Shown piece after piece: positions 26,627-36,223 of a DNA stretch of 64,000 nucleotides (its first letter is position 1; each line of letters starts with the position of its first letter). The translations under genes and the position numbers were made by a program. Where the stretch lies: positions 530,545 to 594,544 of the forward strand of contig NZ_LN913006.1 in assembly GCF_001487165.1 (NCBI RefSeq), in the 5' to 3' direction. Source of the stretch: Blautia massiliensis (ex Durand et al. 2017). Its GTDB lineage: Bacteria > Bacillota > Clostridia > Lachnospirales > Lachnospiraceae. The notes below the pieces were generated by a model, which searched no databases, was not told where the DNA came from, and worked only from the letters and a program-made list of their open reading frames with translations.

Positions 26627-26860
26627 ATGTTAGAAAAAATGAAAGAAATGCTTGCAGAGCAGTTAAATTGTGAGGCATCAACAATTACACCGGAGACATC
26701 TTTCAAGGATGATCTTGGAGCAGATTCTCTTGACCTGTTTGAGCTGGTTATGGCTCTTGAGGATGAGTACAATGTTGAGATCCCGGCAGAGGAGCTTACA
26801 GATCTGAACACAGTTGGAGATGTGATCGATTATCTTAAGAACAAAGGCGTAGAAGCATAA
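26627..26860 (+). CDS. acpP: Acyl carrier protein
   Basis: A 77-residue acidic four-helix ACP with the phosphopantetheine attachment motif GADSLDLFEL (Ser34). It carries acyl intermediates in fatty-acid synthesis. It is monocistronic, with its own promoter, an AAAGGAG ribosome site and a terminator. A phosphopantetheinyl transferase is encoded 3.5 kb downstream. Confidence 0.95.
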   Translation: MLEKMKEMLAEQLNCEASTITPETSFKDDLGADSLDLFELVMALEDEYNVEIPAEELTDLNTVGDVIDYLKNKGVEA

Positions 26861-26871
26861 ACAGGAATCAA

Positions 26872-26910
26872 GGATCCTCTGGGACGACGGTGTCTCAGAG
26901 GATTTTTTTT
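26872..26910 (+). terminator. Terminator of acpP
   Basis: ATCCTCTG (26874-26881) pairs with CAGAGGAT (26896-26903), followed by eight T. Confidence 0.85.
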
Positions 26911-27034
26911 GTATATGCGAAGATACATGAGAGGGATGGCAGGGTATTCCGCCGGAAAACCTATGGACATTTTGAAGGATTTGGGTATATAATAGCACCT
27001 ATAAAGAGAAACAACAAAAACGAGGAGAAAAGAA

Positions 27035-28489
27035 ATGACAAAGATCAGAACAAGATTTGCACCGAGCCCTACAGGAAGAATGCATGTGGGTAATTTAAGA
27101 ACAGCTCTTTATGCTTATTTGATCACAAAACATGAAGGCGGAGATTTTATCCTCCGTATTGAAGATACAGACCAGGAACGTTATGTGGAGGGAGCTGTAG
27201 ATATCATCTACCGTACTCTTGAGAAAACAGGACTTCTCCATGATGAGGGACCGGACAAGGATGGCGGATTTGGCCCGTATGTACAGAGCGAGCGTCAGGC
27301 AACAGGCATGTATCTGAAATATGCCAAACAGCTTATTGAGCAGGGAGATGCATATTACTGCTTCTGCGGCAAGGAAGAACTGGAAAGCATGAAACGTACT
27401 GTTGCAGGTAAGGAGATCTCTATTTATGACAAGAGATGTCTCCATCTTTCCAAGGAAGAGGTTCAGCGCCGTCTGGATGCAGGTGAGCCGCATGTTATCC
27501 GCTTTAATATGCCAACAGAGGGAACCACTACATTCCATGATGTTATTTACGGAGATATCACCGTTAACAATGAGGAGATGGAGGATTTGATCCTGATCAA
27601 ATCTGACGGTTATCCGACCTACAACTTCGCAAATGTAATTGATGATCACCTTATGGGAATCACACATGTTGTAAGAGGTAACGAATACCTTTCCTCTTCA
27701 CCGAAGTATAATCGTATTTATGAGGCATTCGGATGGGAAATCCCGACCTATGTTCACTGTCCGCTGATCACAGACGAGACACATCAGAAGCTTTCCAAGA
27801 GATGTGGACATTCTTCCTATGAAGATCTGATCGATCAGGGATTTGTGACAGAGGCAGTGATCAACTATGTTGCACTCCTTGGATGGAGCCCGGCAGACAA
27901 CCGTGAGATCTTTTCTCTTCCGGAGCTTGTGGAGGCATTTGATTATCATCATATCAACAAATCACCGGCAGTTTTTGACATTGCCAAGCTGAAATGGATG
28001 AATGGTGAGTATATCAAGAAGATGGATCCGGAGGCATTCTATGAGAGAGCACTTCCGTATCTGAAAGAAGTTCTGAAAAAAGACTTTGATCTTAAGAAGA
28101 TCGCAGGAATGGCTCAGACCAGAATTGAAGTATTCCCGGATATTCCGGAGCTTGTAGATTTCTTTGAGGCAGTTCCGGAGTATGACAGTGCGATGTACCG
28201 CCACAAAAAGATGAAAACAACAGAGGAGACTTCTCTTGCAGTTCTCAAGGAAGTGCTTCCGGTACTGGAAGCACAGGAGGATTATACCAATGATCCGCTG
28301 TATGCATCTTTAAGCGCTTTTGTAAAGGAGCACGGATATAAGAATGGTTATGTTATGTGGCCGCTTCGTACAGCAGTATCCGGCAAGCAGATGACACCGG
28401 CCGGTGCAACAGAGATCATGGAGATCATTGGCAAGGAAGAGACACTGAAACGTGTACATGCAGCAATCGAAAAGCTTGAAAATAAATAA
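27035..28489 (+). CDS. gltX: Glutamyl-tRNA synthetase
   Basis: A 484-residue class I aminoacyl-tRNA synthetase. The HIGH-type motif is [14 protein letters not shown] and the KMSKS-type motif is QKLSKRCG. It is of the standard bacterial length, with an alpha-helical anticodon-binding C-terminus. A GAGGAG site precedes ATG 27035. The helicase gene follows almost immediately. Confidence 0.96.
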   Translation: MTKIRTRFAPSPTGRMHVGNLRTALYAYLITKHEGGDFILRIEDTDQERYVEGAVDIIYRTLEKTGLLHDEGPDKDGGFGPYVQSERQATGMYLKYAKQLIEQGDAYYCFCGKEELESMKRTVAGKEISIYDKRCLHLSKEEVQRRLDAGEPHVIRFNMPTEGTTTFHDVIYGDITVNNEEMEDLILIKSDGYPTYNFANVIDDHLMGITHVVRGNEYLSSSPKYNRIYEAFGWEIPTYVHCPLITDETHQKLSKRCGHSSYEDLIDQGFVTEAVINYVALLGWSPADNREIFSLPELVEAFDYHHINKSPAVFDIAKLKWMNGEYIKKMDPEAFYERALPYLKEVLKKDFDLKKIAGMAQTRIEVFPDIPELVDFFEAVPEYDSAMYRHKKMKTTEETSLAVLKEVLPVLEAQEDYTNDPLYASLSAFVKEHGYKNGYVMWPLRTAVSGKQMTPAGATEIMEIIGKEETLKRVHAAIEKLENK

Positions 28490-28511
28490 GAGTGTGATCG
28501 ATAATCCAGTT

Positions 28512-30338
28512 ATGAAACGAAATCCATCTCAGAAAAGGGCGATCGCCCACCTGTCAGGACCTATGATGGTTCTGGCAGGCCCCGGTTCGGGGAAAACTTC
28601 CGTCATAGTAGAAAGAACAGCACATATGATCCAGGAAGGGAAGATACCGGCTTCCTCTGTTCTTGTTGTGACTTTTTCCAGGGCAGCAGCAGTGGAAATG
28701 AAAGAACGGTTTCTGAAATTTACCGGTGTTCAGCGAACCGGCGTTACTTTCGGGACTTTTCACGGAGTGTTTTACGGGATCCTCAAACAGGCTTATGGTC
28801 TGAATGGAGGAAATATCCTGTCCGAAGAAGAAAAATATGCGATCTTAAGAGAACTGGTGGTAAACTGTGCTGCAGAACAGTCCCAGGAAGGGGATTTTGT
28901 GGAAGATATTGCCAAGGAGATCAGTGTTGTAAAGGGTGGAAGGATCGCTCTGGAGCATTATTATTCTTCCTGCTGCCCGGATGAAGTGTTCCGACAGATC
29001 TTTCAGGGATATCGAAAAGTCCTGAATGAAAGAAGAAAACTTGACTTTGATGATATGCTGTTGAGCTGTTATGAACTTCTGAAAAAACGAAAAGATATTC
29101 TGTCTGCATGGCAGAAAAAGTTTCACTATATTCTGGTGGATGAGTTTCAGGATATCAATCATCTTCAGTATGATATCGTGAAGATGCTGGCAGCACCGGA
29201 GAACAATCTGTTTGTGGTGGGAGATGATGATCAGTCTATCTATCATTTCCGTGGCGCTCGCCCGGAGATCATGCTGAATTTCCCGGAAGATTTTAAAAAT
29301 GCGGAGACAGTGATCCTGAATATCAATTACCGGTGCAGTGGAAATATCCTGGATACAGCTATGAAGGTGATCAATTACAATGAAAACCGTTATGCAAAAA
29401 AACTTTCCACACCAAATGAACCGGGAGAGCCGGTGCAGATAAAAGAATTTCGAAATCCCAGAGACGAATATATGGCAGTTGCAAGCCTGTTGCGGAACCG
29501 GATGGAAGAAGGGGATAATATTGAAGATACAGCGCTGCTTTTCAGGACTAATCAGGAAACCGAAGGACTGGTCGCTGCGTTGATGGAGTATGGGGTTCCT
29601 TTCACTATGAAGGAAAAACTGCCCAACCTGTTCCGACACTGGATCTGCCGGAATATGATCGCTTATTTGAAAATGGCAGAAGGAGACCGGAGCCGCAGTA
29701 CATTTCTGGAGATCATGAACCGGCCAAACCGATACATAGCCAGAGATGCTCTGACAGAAAAAAACGTTGATTTTAAAGCATTGGGAGAGTTTTACAAAGA
29801 CAAAGACTGGATGTGTGACAGGATCACAACGATGGAGACACATCTTCGGATCTTAAAGACTATGGCCCCTTATGCAGCTATTAATTTTATCCGGAATGGC
29901 ATGGGATACGAAGAATACTTGCAGGAATATGCAAGGTATCGTAAAATAAAACCGGAAGAGCTTATGGAAACCCTGAACCGGATCCATGAAAGTGCCAGAG
30001 GAATGAAAACATTGGAAGAATGGATGGCCTATATGGACGAGTATACCAGAAAGCTGGAAGAACAGGCGAAGAAACAGGATGTGAAACGGGAAGGAGTGGT
30101 GATATCCACTCTTCATGCGGTCAAAGGTCTGGAATATGACAATGTATATATCATGAATGTAAATGAAGGCAGCATGCCTTATCGGAAGGCAGTCCTGGAG
30201 GCACATCTGGAGGAAGAACGGAGGCTTTTCTACGTTGGTATGACACGGGCAAAGAAGAAACTCTGCCTGTATTATGTAAGACAGCAGTATGAGAAGGAAC
30301 GGGAACCGTCCCGTTTTCTTGAGGAGGCCGGATTATGA
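28512..30338 (+). CDS. UvrD/PcrA-family ATP-dependent helicase
   Basis: A 608-residue superfamily 1A helicase. It has motif Q at NPSQKRAI, Walker A GPGSGKTS, motif Ia TFSRAAAVEM, motif II VDEFQDIN, motif III GDDDQSIYHFRGA, and C-terminal motifs STLHAVKGLEYDNVYI and YVGMTRAKKKLCLYY. It is about 100 residues shorter than PcrA/UvrD, so it belongs to a compact UvrD-like group; the specific role in repair or replication is not determined. ATG 28512 is the likely start; an in-frame GTG at 28452 would overlap gltX. It overlaps the following gene by 4 bases (ATGA). Confidence 0.88.
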   Translation: MKRNPSQKRAIAHLSGPMMVLAGPGSGKTSVIVERTAHMIQEGKIPASSVLVVTFSRAAAVEMKERFLKFTGVQRTGVTFGTFHGVFYGILKQAYGLNGGNILSEEEKYAILRELVVNCAAEQSQEGDFVEDIAKEISVVKGGRIALEHYYSSCCPDEVFRQIFQGYRKVLNERRKLDFDDMLLSCYELLKKRKDILSAWQKKFHYILVDEFQDINHLQYDIVKMLAAPENNLFVVGDDDQSIYHFRGARPEIMLNFPEDFKNAETVILNINYRCSGNILDTAMKVINYNENRYAKKLSTPNEPGEPVQIKEFRNPRDEYMAVASLLRNRMEEGDNIEDTALLFRTNQETEGLVAALMEYGVPFTMKEKLPNLFRHWICRNMIAYLKMAEGDRSRSTFLEIMNRPNRYIARDALTEKNVDFKALGEFYKDKDWMCDRITTMETHLRILKTMAPYAAINFIRNGMGYEEYLQEYARYRKIKPEELMETLNRIHESARGMKTLEEWMAYMDEYTRKLEEQAKKQDVKREGVVISTLHAVKGLEYDNVYIMNVNEGSMPYRKAVLEAHLEEERRLFYVGMTRAKKKLCLYYVRQQYEKEREPSRFLEEAGL

Positions 30339-30883
30339 ATGGGATTATTTATTATACGAAGATCAGAGATGAATATAACAGCAAGAACATGGAGCATATG
30401 ATCGGGGAAAAGCTTCTGGAAATCGGACTTGAGCGGGAATTTGGACGGAAGCTTGCTTTTGAGCCTCGGTCAAAGGGGGAACATGGGAAACCGTTTTTTA
30501 CCCTGCTTCCAAGAATTCATTATAATATCACACATTCCGGAAAATATGTGATGTGTCTGTTTGCCGGAGAAGAGGTGGGCATTGATGTGCAGATCCACAA
30601 GAAGGTAAATTACGAACGGCTCCTTGAAAGAATGGTACCGGCAGATATGATACGGGAAATCCTGGATGCAGATGATATGGAGAAAGCCTTTTTTGCCCAG
30701 TGGGTTTTGAGAGAGGCATATATCAAATGGACCGGAGAGGGATTGTCCAGGGATCTGCGTACGATTTCCATGGATAAGGGAAATTACATAATGCTGGAGC
30801 TGGAACCGGGATACAGTGGTGCGATTTGGTCCAGGGACAGCCTGGAATTACGATTTGAATACGAAGACATCATTTTGAAATAG
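30335..30883 (+). CDS. 4'-phosphopantetheinyl transferase, Sfp type
   Basis: A 182-residue protein with GEEVGIDVQIH (Mg2+-binding Asp) and WVLREAYIKWTGEGL, the two hallmark motifs of Sfp/AcpT-type phosphopantetheinyl transferases. It attaches the CoA-derived arm to carrier proteins. A compact N-terminal half contains HYNITHSGKYVMC, the usual substrate histidine region. Its ATG overlaps the helicase stop. The nearby acpP is a possible substrate, although AcpS usually serves fatty-acid ACP. Confidence 0.87.
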   Translation: MNGIIYYTKIRDEYNSKNMEHMIGEKLLEIGLEREFGRKLAFEPRSKGEHGKPFFTLLPRIHYNITHSGKYVMCLFAGEEVGIDVQIHKKVNYERLLERMVPADMIREILDADDMEKAFFAQWVLREAYIKWTGEGLSRDLRTISMDKGNYIMLELEPGYSGAIWSRDSLELRFEYEDIILK

Positions 30884-30900
30884 CAAATAGAGACGATAAA

Positions 30901-32049
30901 ATGAACAAAGAGATGAAACACAGCTTCAGGATTTTCATTCTGAAGATCCTGGCAGTTGTTTTTGTGCTGTGCATATGTTATTTTTTATATGCATTTGTTT
31001 ACCGTGCAAAAACTGAGCTGCCCACAAAAGCTGTGGTGACAAACCGAGGTGCTGCAGTGTATACACTGCGGGGACAGAAACAGATGCTTTCCCAGAAAGA
31101 GGATTTTTCTTATTTTGCCTTTGATGGGAGAGAAAAAGAGAAGGAATATGGAACATATGTCATTCCCGGGCTGAAGAATACCAGGACGCTGCTCACAAAA
31201 AAGGGTGCCACTCCTGCCATGTGTACATCCATGACGCCTCAGGGACTGGCGGTTACAGAGGATTATGTGCTGGTCAGCGCTTACTGCAGCACACAGAAAC
31301 ATAATTCGGTCATTTATGTGATCGATAAGGAAAATCATAATTTTATTAAAGAAGTGATACTGCCTGGGCAGCCTCATGTGGGAGGACTTGCCTATGACCC
31401 GGAGCATAAGTTATTATGGTATTCCTCCAATATCAACGGGATCGCACAGGCAGTGAGTATAAAGATGGATACAATAGAAGCCTACGATTATGATGACAGC
31501 CATCTGCCGGTGGATACTTTCCAGATAGTCAGTCTTTATGGGATCGTGAGAGATTCTTTTATGACCTTTTATGAGGGGTGTCTGTATGTAGGCTGCTTTG
31601 AAAAATATAACGAAAGTGTAATTGCACGATACGGAGTTGACGAAGAGGGAAAACTGATCAATACCATGGACGAGAAACTGGGCATGGATTTTGAAATGGC
31701 AGTTCCGTTGGATTATTCCACCATATCGGAGCAGGTTCAGGGAATTGCTTTTTATAATGATAAGCTTTTGATCTCTCATTCTTTTGGAATCCTGCCATCC
31801 AGGCTGGTGTTTTATGAACAATCCGATAAGCGTTTGTATGTAAACGAGAATTCTGCCAGAACTTATCGTTTTCCGGAACGACTGGAACAGATCGTGGTGG
31901 AGGGTGACAGTCTTTATGTGATGTTTGAATCCTGTGCCTATGCATACCGTGCGTCCTCCGTAAATATTGTGGATCGGGTCCTGAAGCTGAATCTTTCGAA
32001 GATGGAGACCTATGACGAAGAAGAAAGTCTTTTTTTTCTGTCGGAATAA
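30901..32049 (+). CDS. Membrane-anchored propeller-like protein of unknown function
   Basis: A 382-residue protein with a short basic N-terminus and one transmembrane helix (about residues 9-29), then a long extracytoplasmic part. The latter shows repeated short blocks such as TPQGLAVTEDYVLVSAYC, QPHVGGLAYDPEHKLLWY, EQVQGIAFYNDKLLISHS and VEGDSLYVMFE, spaced like blades of a beta-propeller. No catalytic residues stand out. It lies between the phosphopantetheinyl transferase gene and spoIIIAA on the same strand, 17 bases after the former. A role in the cell envelope is inferred only from topology. Confidence 0.7.
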   Translation: MNKEMKHSFRIFILKILAVVFVLCICYFLYAFVYRAKTELPTKAVVTNRGAAVYTLRGQKQMLSQKEDFSYFAFDGREKEKEYGTYVIPGLKNTRTLLTKKGATPAMCTSMTPQGLAVTEDYVLVSAYCSTQKHNSVIYVIDKENHNFIKEVILPGQPHVGGLAYDPEHKLLWYSSNINGIAQAVSIKMDTIEAYDYDDSHLPVDTFQIVSLYGIVRDSFMTFYEGCLYVGCFEKYNESVIARYGVDEEGKLINTMDEKLGMDFEMAVPLDYSTISEQVQGIAFYNDKLLISHSFGILPSRLVFYEQSDKRLYVNENSARTYRFPERLEQIVVEGDSLYVMFESCAYAYRASSVNIVDRVLKLNLSKMETYDEEESLFFLSE

Positions 32050-32133
32050 AGAAAAAACGAGAGAGCATCAAAAAAGACAACAGGTACTAAATCCGGCATG
32101 TCCGCAATATATTTAAGTGTAAGAGGTGAAAAC

Positions 32134-33066
32134 ATGGACGCAAACCAGATCCAGAACCTGTTTGCCAGTAATGTCCGCCAGCTTCTGGTGGATGCAGACC
32201 TTGATTATGATAAATTATATGAGATACGTCTCCGCGTGGGAAGACCTCTGTTCCTCACTTATGATGGGGGAGAATGTTTCCTCCGGCAAAAAGATACAGA
32301 ACCTTATCTGGTTACGCGGGAAGATCTTAAGGAAACACTGGAGTATGTCAGCGGCTATTCCCTGTATGCTTATGAAGATGAGATTCGCCAGGGGTTTTTG
32401 AGTGTACAGGGTGGGCACCGTGTAGGAGTTACCGGAAAGGTGATCCTGGACGGAAACCGTATCCGTGGGATGAAATATATTTCCTGCATCAATGTCCGTC
32501 TGGCACATGAAATCCAGGGATGTGCAGAAGAAGTGCTGCCATATATCCAGACAAGAGAGCAGATCATGCATACCTTGATCGTTTCTCCGCCCAGATGTGG
32601 GAAGACCACGCTTCTTCGGGATATCATCCGGCAGATGAGTAATGGATGGGGAAATATTTCCGGTGTTACGGTAGGAGTAGTCGATGAGCGCAGTGAGCTG
32701 GCCGGATGCTATCAGGGGATCCCTCAGAATGACCTTGGAATGCGTACGGATATCCTTGACGGCTGTCCGAAAGCAGAAGGGATGCAGATGCTGATCCGCT
32801 CAATGTCGCCGGTTGTGGTTGCTGTGGATGAACTTGGAAAAGAAGAAGATTTCAAGGCTGTGGAATCAGTTATCCACTGTGGATGTCGTCTGATCGCAAC
32901 TGCACATGGAGCTTCCATGGAAGAAACATTATCCCAGCCGTTTTTCCGGAAATTGTGGGAAGCGCGGGTTTTCCAGAGATATATTTTTCTGGGAAAGCAT
33001 GAACGTGCAGGAATCGTGGAAGGAATCTATGATGAAAATGGGAAATGCCTATGTACCGGATTGTAG
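32134..33066 (+). CDS. spoIIIAA: Stage III sporulation protein AA (ATPase)
   Basis: A 310-residue secretion-type ATPase with Walker A PPRCGKTT (152-159), Walker B region PVVVAVDELGKEED and GVVDERSELAG. SpoIIIAA powers the SpoIIIA-SpoIIQ channel connecting mother cell and forespore. ATG 32134 follows AAGAGGTG; an in-frame start at 32098 is less likely. It overlaps spoIIIAB. Expression in other species is from a sigma-E promoter; none could be assigned confidently here. Confidence 0.94.
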   Translation: MDANQIQNLFASNVRQLLVDADLDYDKLYEIRLRVGRPLFLTYDGGECFLRQKDTEPYLVTREDLKETLEYVSGYSLYAYEDEIRQGFLSVQGGHRVGVTGKVILDGNRIRGMKYISCINVRLAHEIQGCAEEVLPYIQTREQIMHTLIVSPPRCGKTTLLRDIIRQMSNGWGNISGVTVGVVDERSELAGCYQGIPQNDLGMRTDILDGCPKAEGMQMLIRSMSPVVVAVDELGKEEDFKAVESVIHCGCRLIATAHGASMEETLSQPFFRKLWEARVFQRYIFLGKHERAGIVEGIYDENGKCLCTGL

Positions 33067-33569
33067 GATGTATTCTGGTAGTGGCGGCAGGAGCCGGAAT
33101 GGGATTTTCCGGAAGTATGAGACTTTCGGAGCAGATCCGTATACTGGAAAAACTGCTTCAGATGGTGATCTGCCTGAAAGGCGAGATCCGCTGCGGGAAT
33201 GCATCACTGCCGGATGCTTTTTATGGAGCAGCAGGAAGAATGAATGGAAAATACAGAGAGTTTCTCATCAGTGCCGCGGACAGGATGAAAGCGGGAACAG
33301 GAGAAAAACTTTCACAGATATGCAGGGAATGTGCGGAAAGCGCCCTGAAAAAAAGCTGCCTTACCCATGGGGAAAAGGACGCTTTTTTTTCTTTCGGAGA
33401 ATATCTGGGCTATATGGATCTGGAAATGCAGATGCGACAGCTTTCCCTGTATGAAAATAATTTGGAAGCAGAGATCTTGAAGCGGAAAGCGGAGGTTTCC
33501 GGAAAGAAAAAACTGTACCAGGGAATTGGGATTCTTGGAGGCCTGCTGCTTGCGGTTCTCCTGGTATAG
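33045..33569 (+). CDS. spoIIIAB: Stage III sporulation protein AB
   Basis: A 174-residue protein with an N-terminal and a C-terminal hydrophobic segment (GGLLLAVLLV at the end) flanking a helical domain, like the type II secretion GspF-like SpoIIIAB. It begins inside spoIIIAA with a 22-base overlap. A second ATG at 33051 is equally placed for GGGAA. It is part of the SpoIIIA channel in the mother-cell membrane. Confidence 0.92.
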   Translation: MPMYRIVGCILVVAAGAGMGFSGSMRLSEQIRILEKLLQMVICLKGEIRCGNASLPDAFYGAAGRMNGKYREFLISAADRMKAGTGEKLSQICRECAESALKKSCLTHGEKDAFFSFGEYLGYMDLEMQMRQLSLYENNLEAEILKRKAEVSGKKKLYQGIGILGGLLLAVLLV

Positions 33570-33627
33570 TATTGTTTATCAGACAGTAGTAAGAAGGACA
33601 GGCTTTCAGAAGAAAAGGAGGGATCAT

Positions 33628-33822
33628 TTGGAGGTCAGTATCATATTTAAGATCGGTGCAGTAGGGATCCTGGTCTCTGTTCTTTCTCAGATCCTGAAAC
33701 ATAGCGGAAGGGAGGAACAGGCTTTTCTGGTGAGTTTTTCAGGACTTCTTTTAGTACTGTTCTGGATCGTGCCGTATATTTATGAGCTTTTTAAAAATAT
33801 CCAGCAGCTTTTTGTACTGTAG
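33628..33822 (+). CDS. spoIIIAC: Stage III sporulation protein AC
   Basis: A 64-residue, two-helix membrane protein, matching the usual SpoIIIAC size of about 65-68. It starts at TTG 33628, chosen because AAGGAGG lies 6 bases upstream and because the longer in-frame extension has no family resemblance. It starts 58 bases after the spoIIIAB stop and ends 15 bases before spoIIIAD. Confidence 0.9.
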   Translation: MEVSIIFKIGAVGILVSVLSQILKHSGREEQAFLVSFSGLLLVLFWIVPYIYELFKNIQQLFVL

Positions 33823-33837
33823 GGGAGGGAAAGAACC

Positions 33838-34224
33838 GTGGATATTCTGAAGATTTCTGTTCTGGGAACAGCGGGGGTTCTTCTGGGAATTCTTCTGAAA
33901 GACCGTGCGCCGGAGTATGTAAGCCTTGTTACGATGGGAATAGGTCTTGTGATACTGGGATTAGCGGTAGGGAAGATCAGCTATCTGTTCCAGTCCCTGG
34001 AGAGACTGAAACAGAGTCTCCCGATTGATGGAAGCTATATCACTACTTTGCTGAAGATGATCGGGATCACCTATATCGGACAATTTTCATCCGGTATATG
34101 CAGAGATGCAGGATATTCCTCCACTGGTGCACAGATCGAACTGTTCTGCCGGTTATCTGTAATGGTTTTAAGTATGCCGGTTCTTCTGGCACTGCTGGAT
34201 ACTATACAGGGATTTCTTGCATGA
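33838..34224 (+). CDS. spoIIIAD: Stage III sporulation protein AD
   Basis: A 128-residue membrane protein with several hydrophobic helices and the segment IGITYIGQFSSGICRDAGYSS, conserved in SpoIIIAD. GTG start at 33838 after GGGGAGGG. Its TGA overlaps the spoIIIAE ATG. Confidence 0.92.
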   Translation: MDILKISVLGTAGVLLGILLKDRAPEYVSLVTMGIGLVILGLAVGKISYLFQSLERLKQSLPIDGSYITTLLKMIGITYIGQFSSGICRDAGYSSTGAQIELFCRLSVMVLSMPVLLALLDTIQGFLA

Positions 34225-35363
34225 AAAGATATTGGTCAGAGATTTGTGCAGCCCTGTTTCTGGCTGTAGTTATAAACTGTTTTGGCGGTGTGATCGTTTA
34301 TGCTTCTTCGGCGGAACAACAGATCACAGATCAGATGGAGCTTACCAACCTGCAGTCCATGGTAGATGAGATGCTTGGAGAAAAAACATTTTCTGTTACA
34401 GAAGCGTTTCACAGACTGTTGTCAGGGGAAGAGGTGCTTTCGGAGGAGAGTGTGCGGGAATTTTTGCACAGTCTCCTTTTTTATGGCATTGAAAGAGAAA
34501 AAGAGCTGATCGTGAAGTTACTGCTTCTGCTGTTGTTCGCTGCCGTTTTTTCCGGGTTTGCCGGTGCCTTTGATAACGGGCAGGTGGGAGAGATCAGTTT
34601 TTATGTGGTGTATCTTCTTGTTTTTACTCTTCTGATGAACAGTTTTTCCGGTTTGAGTGCATCACTGCTTTCAATACTTGCGTGGATCACGGAGTTTATG
34701 AAGGAACTCTCACCGGTGTATTTTATGGCAGTGGCAGCAGCGTCAGGTGCATCCAGTGCAGCTGCTTTTTATCAGGGAGTACTGCTTCTGGTGTGGCTTT
34801 TTCAATGGATCCTGGAACGAGTACTGCTTCCCGGAGTGAGTTTATATATTCTTCTGAGATTTGTAAATCATCTTTCCAGGGAAGAAATGCTGGGAAAAAT
34901 GGCTGAGCTGATCGAGACGGTGATCTCCTGGGGGCTTCGGACATTACTTGGAGTGGCAGCAGGACTGCAGGTGGTGCGTGGGCTTGTAGCTCCGGTAATG
35001 GATTCTCTGAAGCGGAGTGCTGTGGGAAAAACTGCCGGTGCTCTTCCTGGGATCGGGAGCGCGGTAAATGCAGTTACGGAACTGGTCCTTACCACAGCTG
35101 TTCTTGTAAGAAACAGTCTGGGCATTGCGCTTTTACTGGTGATCCTGGCGGTGGGGGCGGGGCCATTGGTCCGATATGGACTTTTGTCACTGACTTATCG
35201 CTTTCTGGCGGCTGCGGCGCAGCCTGTATCAGACAAACGGCTGGTAGAAGCCTTTGGTACCATGGCAGAGGGATGTGCACTTCTGATGAGAATCCTGTTT
35301 ACTGCGGAAATTTTATGTATGCTTACATTTCTGATCCTGATGGCAGGAGGAGGCTTGGGATGA
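34221..35363 (+). CDS. spoIIIAE: Stage III sporulation protein AE
   Basis: A 380-residue protein with a signal peptide (about 1-30, cleavage near VIVYASS) and multiple transmembrane helices from about residue 95 on. ATG 34221 overlaps spoIIIAD by 4 bases. It is a large membrane component of the SpoIIIA channel. Confidence 0.93.
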   Translation: MKRYWSEICAALFLAVVINCFGGVIVYASSAEQQITDQMELTNLQSMVDEMLGEKTFSVTEAFHRLLSGEEVLSEESVREFLHSLLFYGIEREKELIVKLLLLLLFAAVFSGFAGAFDNGQVGEISFYVVYLLVFTLLMNSFSGLSASLLSILAWITEFMKELSPVYFMAVAAASGASSAAAFYQGVLLLVWLFQWILERVLLPGVSLYILLRFVNHLSREEMLGKMAELIETVISWGLRTLLGVAAGLQVVRGLVAPVMDSLKRSAVGKTAGALPGIGSAVNAVTELVLTTAVLVRNSLGIALLLVILAVGAGPLVRYGLLSLTYRFLAAAAQPVSDKRLVEAFGTMAEGCALLMRILFTAEILCMLTFLILMAGGGLG

Positions 35364-35929
35364 GAACAGAACTTTATCAGTGGATGAAAAGCCTGGCTTT
35401 TTTTCATGTACTTACTACAGCACTTCTGCATATTCTGCCTGATAAGCGTTATGAGCAGTATATACGGCTGTTTATGGGGCTTCTGTTGGTGCTTTTGATC
35501 TGTACACCTATATTTGCCGTAGTGGGAAAAAGTGAAGAACTTCTGTCCGGATTCAGCAATAATTATGGGAGAGAAGAACAGGTACGTATGGAGACAGAAG
35601 CAGAAGGAATAAGGGAAACATTTCTTAAAGGAGCATATGAACAGGAGTTGAAGGATCAGGTTCAGGGTATCCTCAGGAAAGAAGGGGTTTTTTCGGCAAA
35701 AACAGAAGTAGATATGGAGAAAGAGCTTCAGCTGACCATAACACTTTATGGAACAGTCACAGAAAAACAGAGGGAGGCGGTGAAAAATGAGCTCGAAAGA
35801 ATCTGCGGACTCAGGAAAGGACAGTATCAGATCCTGGCTTCTGAGGATGGGATGGAAGGAGTGGGGAGTTTTCCTTCTTCTGGGAATCCTTCTTCTGGTG
35901 GCAGGACTTCCGGTAACCCGAAAGAATAG
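35360..35929 (+). CDS. spoIIIAF: Stage III sporulation protein AF
   Basis: A 189-residue protein with two N-terminal membrane helices and an extracytoplasmic domain. ATG 35360 overlaps the spoIIIAE stop by 4 bases. Its last 48 codons or so overlap spoIIIAG in another frame. The Ser/Gly-rich tail SFPSSGNPSSGGRTSG reads like translation of the membrane-anchor coding region of spoIIIAG rather than a selected domain. Confidence 0.9.
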   Translation: MRTELYQWMKSLAFFHVLTTALLHILPDKRYEQYIRLFMGLLLVLLICTPIFAVVGKSEELLSGFSNNYGREEQVRMETEAEGIRETFLKGAYEQELKDQVQGILRKEGVFSAKTEVDMEKELQLTITLYGTVTEKQREAVKNELERICGLRKGQYQILASEDGMEGVGSFPSSGNPSSGGRTSGNPKE

Positions 35930-36212
35930 TAAAACAGCAGAGGATCAGAATGCGGAGAAAACCCGCCTGGAGAGCCGCCTTGAGGAACTGCTTTCCAATG
36001 TGGAAGGAGTCGGAGAAGTGGAAGTGATCATTATGACCGGGGATGAGGGAAATACGGAAAACTTTTCCATAAGCAGCAAAAATGAAGTTACCGGTGTGCT
36101 GGTGGCGGCCCAGGGAGCAGGCAGCGCAGTGACAGTCCAGAATATTCAGCAGGCAATTATGGCATTATTTCAGATCGACGCTAATAAAATTAGAATAATG
36201 AAAATGAAATGA
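35787..36212 (+). CDS. spoIIIAG: Stage III sporulation protein AG
   Basis: A 141-residue protein: a short cytosolic N-terminus, one membrane helix (about 27-43, GVFLLLGILLLVAGLPV) and a ring-building motif domain with VEGVGEVEVIIM. It is shorter than the B. subtilis protein (229 residues). ATG 35787 is supported by AGGGAGG at 35771-35777; an alternative ATG at 35847 would shorten the overlap with spoIIIAF. SpoIIIAG forms a multimeric ring of the channel. Confidence 0.88.
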   Translation: MSSKESADSGKDSIRSWLLRMGWKEWGVFLLLGILLLVAGLPVTRKNSKTAEDQNAEKTRLESRLEELLSNVEGVGEVEVIIMTGDEGNTENFSISSKNEVTGVLVAAQGAGSAVTVQNIQQAIMALFQIDANKIRIMKMK

Positions 36213-36223
36213 GGAGAGTAGAA

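Noticed and set aside
28845-29843. 332-codon open frame antisense to the helicase gene
   Set aside because: Shadow of conserved helicase motifs.
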